A DNA stretch of 19,426 bases from assembly GCA_002705125.1 (NCBI GenBank), contig PAHQ01000054.1, forward strand, positions 55,928-75,353. The letters are read 5' to 3'. Below are positions 7,967 to 15,232 of the stretch, piece by piece. A program made the position numbers and the translations under genes. Under the pieces are notes generated by a model. It saw only the letters and a list, made by a program, of their open reading frames with translations, did no database searches and was not told the DNA's origin. This DNA comes from Verrucomicrobiales bacterium (GTDB lineage: Bacteria > Verrucomicrobiota > Verrucomicrobiia > Verrucomicrobiales > DEV007). Each line of letters begins with the position of its first letter. Positions within the stretch are counted from its first letter, which is position 1.

Positions 7967-9544
7967 TCATGGGGACGAAGTTTCAAACTTTTGTATAACT
8001 TTATCCGCGAACACCTTATCTCCCGTATCAACAATACGCACTTTATCGTCACCAATCATTTTAATAGAAATGTATCGATCACCTTTCGTAGTGGACACCA
8101 TCTCATCATTATCCTTAGCCAATTTAACACCTCGACGAAATTGAATCGATTTAGTAATGGCATCATAAAACTCTTGGGCTTCTTTGTTATCCATCCACTT
8201 AGTCATCCAATAAACATTGTCTGATCCCCTTTTACCTTCACCGTTAGGGTACACTAAGAATCGGTCTCCATGCCACCCTGCAGCCGCCTTAGAGCCATCT
8301 CTTTGAGAAAAGTGCTCAATTCCTTTTGAAACTAGTTCAGGCATATTCACAATATCCGGCTGACCCAGTTCATTCATTCTCTGAAGGAAATCGCTCTGAT
8401 TTAGTAAAAGTGCAATTCCAAGCTCGCCCGCTACATTATTCCATAGAGGATAAACGCCATCAATTTCAGTTGCATTTATATTCCACCTGAAGCGTTCAGG
8501 CTCTAAACGCTTTTCAGAAGTATAAAGCTCTGGATGAAGTATTTCCGAAGTGCTAAGAGGAGGCCTTGCAATTGCATTGTTAATAGATTGCCAGCGCTCA
8601 TTATCATAAAGATTCTGACAAAATCGATCTCCAAGAGAAAAAGGAAATAAGTAATACTCTCGAACATAAGCTGGTATCAGCTCGAATTGCTCTCTCGACA
8701 TTGTTGTCGCAGCTTGAACATTTGCGGTAGCAGACAAATTATTTTGCAGCTGATAGCGAATCTTTAAAAGGTTTGTATCACCTGCAGCAACCGCCCAAAG
8801 CGCAAGTTTAGCATCATCATTATATAGCCAATCATTAAGGGATGCATTTAGTTCAAAATGTTGATCTTGAAGAGCTCGTGCAATTTCAATTGCTAGCGCC
8901 GTACTATCAGACGAATTATTTATAGAAGAATCCTTATTCAAAAAGACAGTATCATCACCAACAAAAATAGCCGCACCAAGCTGACCCTTAAGAAGGTCTA
9001 AGGTTCTTGATCTAACATCCGTTCCTGGATTAACAAAGCCCATTGCCGAGTAAGCTCTTGATTGGGCAGACGCTTCTTCTGGTGAAGAAACACCAGGCAT
9101 TGCTGAAAATGCGGAAGACATGGTTTCCCAAGTTGTTAAGCGGTACTTTAGCTTACGCTTGAGAGGTAGCTCCCTTATTTTTAGAGTTAATTCTTCAGCT
9201 TTTTTCCGAGCTTTTAACTCCTCAGCGGTCCATTCACGTTCTCCTAATTCCGGCGCTCCTGAATCTCTATAATTTTCCAACCTTAATTCTAAGCCCTCTT
9301 TTTCTTTAATTAGGGATGCAACATTATCTTTTTCGATACTAATTTGCTGCATTAAATTATTATTCTCATCCTCTAGCCTTGAAGACTTTAGTCTAAACTT
9401 TTCTAAATCTTCTTCTAATGACCTAAATGCCAATTCTTCAGAGCGCTTTACATATGAAGTATTTCTTTCTTTTAAAGTCCAAAAAAGCAATGCCATTGGA
9501 ATCGCAGCAAAAATAACTAAGCCAAGTGCCGTAGAGGACCTCAT
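7967..9544 (-). CDS. Membrane-anchored protein resembling a metallopeptidase that has lost its zinc ligands
   Basis: A 525-residue protein. Residues 4-22 are a single N-terminal membrane helix or uncleaved signal anchor. Residues about 33-92 and 105-130 are charged and heptad-rich, probably coiled coil. The remainder, predicted to be outside the membrane, matches from memory a group of uncharacterised bacterial secreted proteins with the core HELTHALQDQHF, a downstream EGD, a PP.ST..LHPE.Y segment and an AAGWGGDR segment. Here the core reads IEIARALQDQHF (219-230), and the later parts are AAGD (253-256), RPPLSTSEILHPELY (327-341) and AAAGWHGDRFLVY (420-432). So both zinc histidines are replaced (I219, R223), the probable third ligand Glu is Ala (A254), and the glutamate E220 remains. 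This predicts an inactive structural or binding protein. The reading frame is intact. It sits between a secreted basic protein and acylphosphatase. Confidence 0.7.
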   Translation of the reverse strand: MRSSTALGLVIFAAIPMALLFWTLKERNTSYVKRSEELAFRSLEEDLEKFRLKSSRLEDENNNLMQQISIEKDNVASLIKEKEGLELRLENYRDSGAPELGEREWTAEELKARKKAEELTLKIRELPLKRKLKYRLTTWETMSSAFSAMPGVSSPEEASAQSRAYSAMGFVNPGTDVRSRTLDLLKGQLGAAIFVGDDTVFLNKDSSINNSSDSTALAIEIARALQDQHFELNASLNDWLYNDDAKLALWAVAAGDTNLLKIRYQLQNNLSATANVQAATTMSREQFELIPAYVREYYLFPFSLGDRFCQNLYDNERWQSINNAIARPPLSTSEILHPELYTSEKRLEPERFRWNINATEIDGVYPLWNNVAGELGIALLLNQSDFLQRMNELGQPDIVNMPELVSKGIEHFSQRDGSKAAAGWHGDRFLVYPNGEGKRGSDNVYWMTKWMDNKEAQEFYDAITKSIQFRRGVKLAKDNDEMVSTTKGDRYISIKMIGDDKVRIVDTGDKVFADKVIQKFETSSP

Positions 9545-9564
9545 TTTATAATATAAACTCTGAA

Positions 9565-10263
9565 TTATTTGTTACGTTTAAAAATTCGCAATCTTCTCTT
9601 AGGCTTCGAGTCTGACTTGGTCTCCCGCACTTTATTAGATTGATCAGAATTAGACCTGGGATATTGGACGGCTCCAGAAGGAAGAGGAACTAGGGATCCA
9701 TCCTTAGATCTAACCCATTTATTTTCTGGTTTACCTTCATTAGATTCGGATGAATGAGCATGATTAGAAGTGGTACTAAAAACTGACGGGTCATCAAGAG
9801 CAACCAAATCACCAATAGGCTTTCCATTCTGGTAAGAGACGAGAGCAGGCCTTGACCGTCCATCTAATTTACTAACAACCTTTACTTTGTACATGAGCCT
9901 CCTAACCATTTTTCCTTTTGCATCAAAAACTCTTTCCTCTATGAGCTCGTCTCTATCGTATACAAATTCACTAATGAAGAGTAAATTATTCTGACCATCA
10001 TAAACTCTTCCCTTTCTTTCTCTGCCAAATTCGTCGAGGGCAAACTCACTTCTCATTATGAGTGTATTATTTTTTCTTTTGGTCTGACGAACCAACGTTC
10101 TTGTATCTTGGTCTTTTTGAGTGGTCGTGTACGTCCCATCCTTGTGCACGACAGTCCTAGACACTTGATCAGCACCATCATTAGAAAAAGCACCGGGTTT
10201 GATAGCCATTCCTGAAAGAATCATTAAAGTAAGAAAAGATGATGTAGTGAGGAATGTTTTCAT
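9565..10263 (-). CDS. Secreted basic protein of unknown function
   Basis: I do not recognise this 232-residue protein. With the ATG at 10263 it begins with a clear signal peptide (MKT, then a hydrophobic stretch to about residue 22). A longer in-frame ORF starting at 10308 would place 15 residues before the signal sequence and overlap folP, so the shorter start is preferred. The middle (about 70-125) has repeated short beta-type units of the form GR.YD..NNLLFISEFVYD and ERVFDAKGKMVRRLMY, loosely like MORN/YwqK or RHS-style strand repeats. The last 70 residues are low-complexity, rich in Ser, Asn and Lys, and end in a strongly basic KPKRRLRIFKRNK. It is the first gene of the minus-strand trio, 20 bases before the peptidase-like gene, and is divergent from folP by 36 bases. 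It is likely periplasmic or envelope-associated. Confidence 0.65.
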   Translation of the reverse strand: MKTFLTTSSFLTLMILSGMAIKPGAFSNDGADQVSRTVVHKDGTYTTTQKDQDTRTLVRQTKRKNNTLIMRSEFALDEFGRERKGRVYDGQNNLLFISEFVYDRDELIEERVFDAKGKMVRRLMYKVKVVSKLDGRSRPALVSYQNGKPIGDLVALDDPSVFSTTSNHAHSSESNEGKPENKWVRSKDGSLVPLPSGAVQYPRSNSDQSNKVRETKSDSKPKRRLRIFKRNK

Positions 10264-10299
10264 GAGTTGAGGTAACGAGAATTCTCTGCAGATTATATT

Positions 10300-11184
10300 A
10301 TGCCACATCAGTCAGCAAGTTTCAAACCCTCTCCGAAATCGAGCCAGTGGTCAATTTCTGGGGAAATTAATGATCTTAGCCATAGCGGCGTAATTATGGG
10401 GATAGTGAATACTACACCTGATTCTTTTTCAGACGGAGGAAAATATAACAGTCAAGAAACCGCTCTAAGAAAAGCTATTGAATTAGAATCCAATGGGGCT
10501 GCAATTATCGATTTTGGGGGAGAGTCTACGAGACCAGGAGCTATCGAGATTAATAATGATGAAGAATTAAGAAGAGTCATCCCAGCAATTAAAGATTTTT
10601 CTAATAAAAAAAAGAGTCAAACTTTAATATCCATAGACACCTCTAAACCCAAGGTAGCTAAGGAAGCTCTGACTAACGGCGCGGAAATAATTAATGATAT
10701 CACTGGTTTAACAAATCCAGCAATGCGCGAAGTAGCTGCCCTATCCGACTGCGGCATAGTCTTAATGCATATGTCAGGAAGCCCTAAGGACATGCAAGAC
10801 AATCCTCGTTACTCTAACGTTACCGATTCTATAATTGAGTTCTTTAACGATCAATTGAACGCGTGTGAAAAGGCTGGAATAAGTCGGGAAAGAATCATTC
10901 TAGATCCAGGCATAGGTTTTGGAAAAACTCTCGAGCATAACCTCGAGCTACTTAAATCTTTAGACAAATTTGCATTACTTGATAGGCCACTAATGATAGG
11001 TGTTTCAAGAAAGTCGTTCATTGCAAAAGTATTAGGAACGAATGAAATGGAGAATAGAGAATGGCCAACGGTAGCACTCACTTCATATTGCCGAGAATTT
11101 GGCGCTTTAGTTTTTAGAGTTCATAATTCTTTGGATAATTTCAACGCGATGCGTATGACGGAGGCGATAATTTCCGCAGAATAA
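10300..11184 (+). CDS. folP: Dihydropteroate synthase
   Basis: A 294-residue cytoplasmic TIM-barrel enzyme that condenses 6-hydroxymethyl-dihydropterin pyrophosphate with p-aminobenzoate in folate synthesis; it is the sulfonamide target. Motifs in barrel order are MGIVNTTPDSFSDGG (33-47), GGESTRPG (73-80), SIDTSKP (111-117), IINDITG (130-136), LDPGIGFGKT (201-210), GVSRKSFI (234-241) and RVHNS near the end (273-277). Length is slightly above the bacterial norm because of about 25 N-terminal residues, which are common in this position. The gene opens the folP-cdaA-glmM-bioD series; cdaA starts about 60-70 bases downstream. The ATG has no Shine-Dalgarno sequence. No other folate gene is present. 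Confidence 0.96.
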   Translation: MPHQSASFKPSPKSSQWSISGEINDLSHSGVIMGIVNTTPDSFSDGGKYNSQETALRKAIELESNGAAIIDFGGESTRPGAIEINNDEELRRVIPAIKDFSNKKKSQTLISIDTSKPKVAKEALTNGAEIINDITGLTNPAMREVAALSDCGIVLMHMSGSPKDMQDNPRYSNVTDSIIEFFNDQLNACEKAGISRERIILDPGIGFGKTLEHNLELLKSLDKFALLDRPLMIGVSRKSFIAKVLGTNEMENREWPTVALTSYCREFGALVFRVHNSLDNFNAMRMTEAIISAE

Positions 11185-11253
11185 ATAAACATGTGATTCA
11201 ATTTCTTCTTTTTTTGAAGACCTGTTGTATATTAGAGAATCGTGGAGAGTGAA

Positions 11254-12069
11254 ATGATAACGAACAACTGGTCAAATTGGCAAGTTCTTGCAGAGCTTGG
11301 AATCATTATCTTGGGCATTTATTTGGTAATTCGTCAGAACAAGTCTCAAAAATGGTCTCGTTTCTTTATCATTCTAAGTATCTTATTAATTATTATTACA
11401 GTCACTTCAGTTTACTTTAATCTGAAACTAATTCCTTGGTTCTTAATGGCCGTCACTTTCTTTTTGACGATGTCGATGATTGTAGTGTTCCAACCTGAAC
11501 TTCGTAGAATATTAGCACGCTTAGGAAGCCGAGCTTTTTCCTTTATTTCAGAAGGTAAAGATAAAGAGTTCATAGACAGTTTGACCGATACTGTCCGACA
11601 GCTAGGCGCCAAACGGTATGGCGGTTTGCTAGCCATCGAACGAAAAATAGAACTTAAACCACACCTTGAAACAGGAATACAATTAGATGCACAATTTTCC
11701 TCTGAACTAATATTGACAATATTTCATCCGAAGACTGAACTTCACGACGGCGGTATCATTCTTAGGGCCGGTAGGGTTGTAGGGGCAGGATGCCTATTTC
11801 CTGTAAGCCAAAGAGAAATCTCCGACCGGAGCATTGGTTTAAGACACCGCGCAGGCATAGGTATTACGGAGGAATCTGATTCGATATCTATTATGATCTC
11901 TGAGGAGAGCGGTTCTATTTCTATTTCTCATGCAGGAAAACTTGAGCATGATTTAGATTTAGAAAGTTTTCACAAAAGACTCTTATCACTTTTAGATCTA
12001 GGGGATGAAAATGATAATGGTGATGAAACTGAGTCAAATTCATCTGAGCCAACTGAAGATAATAATTAA
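11254..12069 (+). CDS. cdaA: Membrane-bound diadenylate cyclase CdaA
   Basis: This protein makes the second messenger c-di-AMP from two ATP. With the ATG start at 11254 it has 271 residues: three membrane helices (about 13-26, 36-55, 60-79), the family junction FQPELRRIL, then the cytoplasmic DAC domain. The two catalytic signatures are LHDGGII (DGG at 165-167, where most family members read DGA) and RHR at 197-199 in GLRHRAGIGITEESD. The C terminus has an acidic tail (GDENDNGDETESN, then more Glu and Asp). A GTG at 11242 would add four residues. The ATG is preferred because GGAG lies six bases before it, a rare Shine-Dalgarno-like sequence in this window. It lies between folP and glmM; no CdaR/YbbR gene is adjacent. 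Osmotic and cell-wall homeostasis roles are inferred from the family. Confidence 0.94.
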   Translation: MITNNWSNWQVLAELGIIILGIYLVIRQNKSQKWSRFFIILSILLIIITVTSVYFNLKLIPWFLMAVTFFLTMSMIVVFQPELRRILARLGSRAFSFISEGKDKEFIDSLTDTVRQLGAKRYGGLLAIERKIELKPHLETGIQLDAQFSSELILTIFHPKTELHDGGIILRAGRVVGAGCLFPVSQREISDRSIGLRHRAGIGITEESDSISIMISEESGSISISHAGKLEHDLDLESFHKRLLSLLDLGDENDNGDETESNSSEPTEDNN

Positions 12070-12167
12070 ACTATTAGTTTCAAGATTTCTAAAAGATCGA
12101 CAAATAAGAATGGATATTCGTTTCATTCTAAGCCATTGATGCAATCTTAATTAAAATTCAAATAACT

Positions 12168-13532
12168 ATGAAATTCTTTGGTACTGATGGAGTCAGAGGA
12201 ACCGCCAACTTAGGGCATTTAAGTCCAGAATCTGCAATGCGACTTGCTCAAATTGCCACCATGGAGCTTATCAATCAAGAGGGCGACAACAAGCCTGCAG
12301 TGATAATAGGTAAAGACACTAGACGAAGCGGAGACATGATCGAAAACGCACTCGCCTCTGGTTTTAATTCTGCAGGTATTGATGTTTATTTGGCGGGTGT
12401 ATTGCCGACTCCTGCTATAGCCATGCTGGTCAAGGAAATGAAAATGAGCCTCGGAATAGTCGTTTCGGCTTCACATAACCCCGCACCAGATAATGGAATA
12501 AAATTCTTTTTTGAAGATGGATATAAATTATCAAAGATTCAGGAAAAAAAATTAGAAGAACGGATGCTCTCAGATGAACAATTTACCGAGAGACCTACAT
12601 CAAAAGCGATAGGCACTATTAAAAAAATTACCAACTGCACTGACACTTACGTAGAAAAAATCACCGAAGACTTCATTAATAATCATTCCCAAAATTCACC
12701 ATTAGATGGAATGAAAATTAGCCTAGACGCTGCAAACGGAGCTTCATACGTCTCCAGTACAAGCATTCTTAAAAAACTTGGTGCGGAAGTCATCAGTCAT
12801 CATAACTCGCCTGACGGAGATAATATCAACGAAAACTGTGGATGCACTCACCCTGAAATTATTGCAGAACTAGTAAAAAAAGATGGATCTTTCATAGGAA
12901 TATCTCATGACGGAGATGCAGATAGAATTTTAATGTGTGATGAAAAGGGTGAGCCCGTTGATGGAGATGAGCTCATGGCTATCATTGGCTGCCACTTAAT
13001 AAGTAAAGGTCAGCTTCAATCTAAAACCTTAGTCGGCACGAAGATGAGTAATTTTGGTCTCGATCAATGTATCTCAGAGCGAGGAGGGAAAGTTGTGCGC
13101 GCGGACATTGGTGACCGAAATGTAATGGAAATGATGAAGGAATATGGGTCAAACTTTGGAGGTGAACCAAGTGGGCATATTATATGCAAGGATCATAACT
13201 CAACCGGAGATGGAATAATCGCAGCGCTTGCGGCTTTAAGCGCAGTCATTGATACAGGCAAGCCCCTTTCCGAACTAAGGAAATGCCTAAATAAGTTTCC
13301 TCAAAAGCTTATCAATCTGGATGTTATTAAAAAAGTTCCTATAGATGAACTTGATGCTAAGCCTATAATTGAGGGCACTAAAGATGCACTCGGTGATGAG
13401 GGCCAAGTTTTAATTCGATACTCTGGCACAGAGCCTAAGATTAGAATCCTAATAGAGGGAAAAGATCAAGAATTTGTAGACTCTCAGGCAACAAAGATCG
13501 CTGATGCCATCCGTCAGCAAATTGGATCTTAG
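12168..13532 (+). CDS. glmM: Phosphoglucosamine mutase
   Basis: A 454-residue cytoplasmic alpha-D-phosphohexomutase converting glucosamine-6-phosphate to glucosamine-1-phosphate, on the way to UDP-GlcNAc for peptidoglycan and LPS. The N terminus MKFFGTDGVRGTAN is typical. The active-site phosphoserine loop is SASHNP with Ser102, the same number as in E. coli. The metal loop is DGDADRI (248-254), the sugar loop is GEPSGHI, and the C-terminal phosphate loop is RYSGTEPKIRILIEG. It follows cdaA by 98 bases. In Firmicutes GlmM binds and inhibits CdaA; the neighbourhood here is compatible with a similar link, but that is inference. A six-base-pair dyad (12107-12129) lies in the gap. The ATG has no Shine-Dalgarno sequence. 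Confidence 0.97.
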   Translation: MKFFGTDGVRGTANLGHLSPESAMRLAQIATMELINQEGDNKPAVIIGKDTRRSGDMIENALASGFNSAGIDVYLAGVLPTPAIAMLVKEMKMSLGIVVSASHNPAPDNGIKFFFEDGYKLSKIQEKKLEERMLSDEQFTERPTSKAIGTIKKITNCTDTYVEKITEDFINNHSQNSPLDGMKISLDAANGASYVSSTSILKKLGAEVISHHNSPDGDNINENCGCTHPEIIAELVKKDGSFIGISHDGDADRILMCDEKGEPVDGDELMAIIGCHLISKGQLQSKTLVGTKMSNFGLDQCISERGGKVVRADIGDRNVMEMMKEYGSNFGGEPSGHIICKDHNSTGDGIIAALAALSAVIDTGKPLSELRKCLNKFPQKLINLDVIKKVPIDELDAKPIIEGTKDALGDEGQVLIRYSGTEPKIRILIEGKDQEFVDSQATKIADAIRQQIGS

Positions 13533-13546
13533 ACTTATAAAAAACT

Positions 13547-14182
13547 TTGAAAGAATCATTAAATCTATTCATTACAGGAACAGATACAGGAGTCGGGAAA
13601 ACTTTTATTACTGATCTATTACTCTCATCAATCATTAAAAAAAATCAGAGCGCAGTAGGATTTAAACCCATTTCATGCGGAGATCGCAACGACGCAGAAC
13701 TGATATTCAAATCTTCGTACCCTGAACCGAGCTCTATAGATCTTATCAATCCTGTACATTTAAAAACTCCGGCGGCACCCTTAGCTGCATCATTAATTGA
13801 GGGAAGAGAAGTAGACTTAGACCTTATCAAGCGGCATCACCAAGAACTTAAAAATTCTTATGATAATGTCATTGTGGAGGGCGCAGGGGGCTGGGCCGTA
13901 CCAATAACAGCCAAATATTGTATTGGAGATTTAGCTGCAGAACTCTGTTCAGATGTATTAATCGTTGTGGACAATAAACTGGGCGCCCTGAACAAAACCA
14001 TTTTAACCTACAATGCTATTCGAGATAAAGGTCTCAGGTTGGCAGGCATCGTACTAAATCACGTCGAACCTGAGAGGGACACAGCGAGCATTTCCAACAA
14101 AACCATCTTAGAGGAAGTAATTAATCCCCCTATGATTATCGATATTCTGCATGGAGAAACTGAGATAGAATACCCATTCTAG
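13547..14182 (+). CDS. bioD: ATP-dependent dethiobiotin synthetase BioD
   Basis: A 211-residue cytoplasmic enzyme that closes the ureido ring of dethiobiotin in biotin synthesis. The P-loop GTDTGVGKT is at 11-19, the substrate lysine motif GFKPISCG at 38-45 (K40), and VEGAGGWAVPI at 110-120. The start is TTG. An in-frame TAA (13538-13540) lies only two codons upstream and no ATG or GTG precedes the P-loop strand, so TTG is effectively the only usual start codon available. It follows glmM by 14 bases, so it is probably cotranscribed. No other bio gene is in the window. Its stop shares the four bases CTAG with the stop of the convergent mutY gene. Confidence 0.93.
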   Translation: MKESLNLFITGTDTGVGKTFITDLLLSSIIKKNQSAVGFKPISCGDRNDAELIFKSSYPEPSSIDLINPVHLKTPAAPLAASLIEGREVDLDLIKRHHQELKNSYDNVIVEGAGGWAVPITAKYCIGDLAAELCSDVLIVVDNKLGALNKTILTYNAIRDKGLRLAGIVLNHVEPERDTASISNKTILEEVINPPMIIDILHGETEIEYPF

Positions 14183-15225
14183 TTCTCTTTTAGCTCGGCT
14201 TCGTTAATTAATGCAAGAGCTCGACGATAAGGTGAAGGCATGGGCAACGATTCGAGTGAATTTATCTTAAACCACTTCTCATTTTCTCTGGAACAAGCAT
14301 TACCAGATTTGTAAATATGCATGGTCACTTTGTACCGCGTTATACCATACTTTTGTTTCGAAAGTAATTTAGATCCTTCAAGCTCCTTTTCATTCCTAGA
14401 AGGTAATTTCCACATACCATGCCGACGCCTTCCCTGTTCCTGTTCTAGTAATACTTTTGATTTACTAACAGCCAATATTACATGTTCATCAACTGAGGTT
14501 ATCTGTGGCTTTGATTTTTTAATTGGTAAATCTAAAGGCTGACTACTTTGACAACATGAGGATAATGGGCACTTCTCACAATAGACGACCCTAGATTTAC
14601 ATAGAGTCTGCCCAAGCTCCATCAAAGCAGAGTTCCAAGTCCGCGCTCCTGAACTAGGGACCAAATCATTTGCCCAAGCCCAAATTTGTTTTTGCCCAGA
14701 AGATGTGTCTATTCTTTCCTGGAAATCAAAAAGCCTTACAATGACTCTAGCGATGTTAGCATCCACGGCGGGCACAGGTGAATTGAAAGCAAAACTCGCA
14801 ATGGCACCCGCAGTATATTTCCCAATACCTGGTAAAGACTCAATTTCAACCACTTCAGATGGAAATTGATTTTCTAATTCATGCACTACAAGTTGTGCCA
14901 ATTTATGAAGATTTCTTGCTCTTGAATAATAGCCTAATCCCTCCCATACCCTAAGCACTTCGCTCTCATCAGCAGCGGCAAGGCTTTTAAAATCAGGAAA
15001 AGATTCAAGCCATCGGCGATAATAGCCTCGCCCAAGAACCGTTACAACCTGAGTCTGCTGCAACATCATTTCAGAGACAAGAATCTCGTAGGGGTTCGTA
15101 GTTGAACGCCAAGGATAGTCTTTAGAGTTTGCATGAAACCATTTCAATAAGGACTGCCTAAAGGGTTTTGACCTATCCAATAGAGGGTGGTCATTTGATT
15201 TAGGTGATTTCAACTCTTGTGACAT
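14179..15225 (-). CDS. mutY: A/G-specific adenine glycosylase MutY
   Basis: A 348-residue DNA repair glycosylase that removes adenine mispaired with 8-oxoguanine. The HhH-GPD domain has the catalytic Glu in SEMMLQQTQV (E52), the helix-hairpin-helix LPGIGKYTAGAI (131-142) and the catalytic Asp in PAVDANIARV (D155). The iron-sulfur loop is complete: C209, C216, C219 and C225 (C-x6-C-x2-C-x5-C). The C-terminal third (about 245-348) is a Nudix-like 8-oxoG recognition domain with GMWKLPS. The ATG at 15225 (MSQELKS) is preferred. An ATG at 15276 would add 17 residues and overlap rnhC. It converges with bioD through a shared CTAG and is head to head with rnhC. Confidence 0.95.
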   Translation of the reverse strand: MSQELKSPKSNDHPLLDRSKPFRQSLLKWFHANSKDYPWRSTTNPYEILVSEMMLQQTQVVTVLGRGYYRRWLESFPDFKSLAAADESEVLRVWEGLGYYSRARNLHKLAQLVVHELENQFPSEVVEIESLPGIGKYTAGAIASFAFNSPVPAVDANIARVIVRLFDFQERIDTSSGQKQIWAWANDLVPSSGARTWNSALMELGQTLCKSRVVYCEKCPLSSCCQSSQPLDLPIKKSKPQITSVDEHVILAVSKSKVLLEQEQGRRRHGMWKLPSRNEKELEGSKLLSKQKYGITRYKVTMHIYKSGNACSRENEKWFKINSLESLPMPSPYRRALALINEAELKEN

Positions 15226-15232
15226 ACAGTTC

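Noticed and set aside
7829..8224. A 131-codon plus-strand open frame
   Set aside because: It lies antisense to the acylphosphatase and the 3' end of the peptidase-like gene, both of which have clear coding evidence. Its translation has no recognisable motif.
10264..10308. Longer N terminus for the secreted basic protein, starting at 10308
   Set aside because: It would put charged residues before a good signal peptide and overlap the folP start. The ATG at 10263 fits better.
11204..11220. Hairpin TCTTC / GAAGA around a T7 loop between folP and cdaA
   Set aside because: The stem is only five base pairs, no T-run follows it, and the genes on both sides run in the same direction, so it is a poor terminator candidate.
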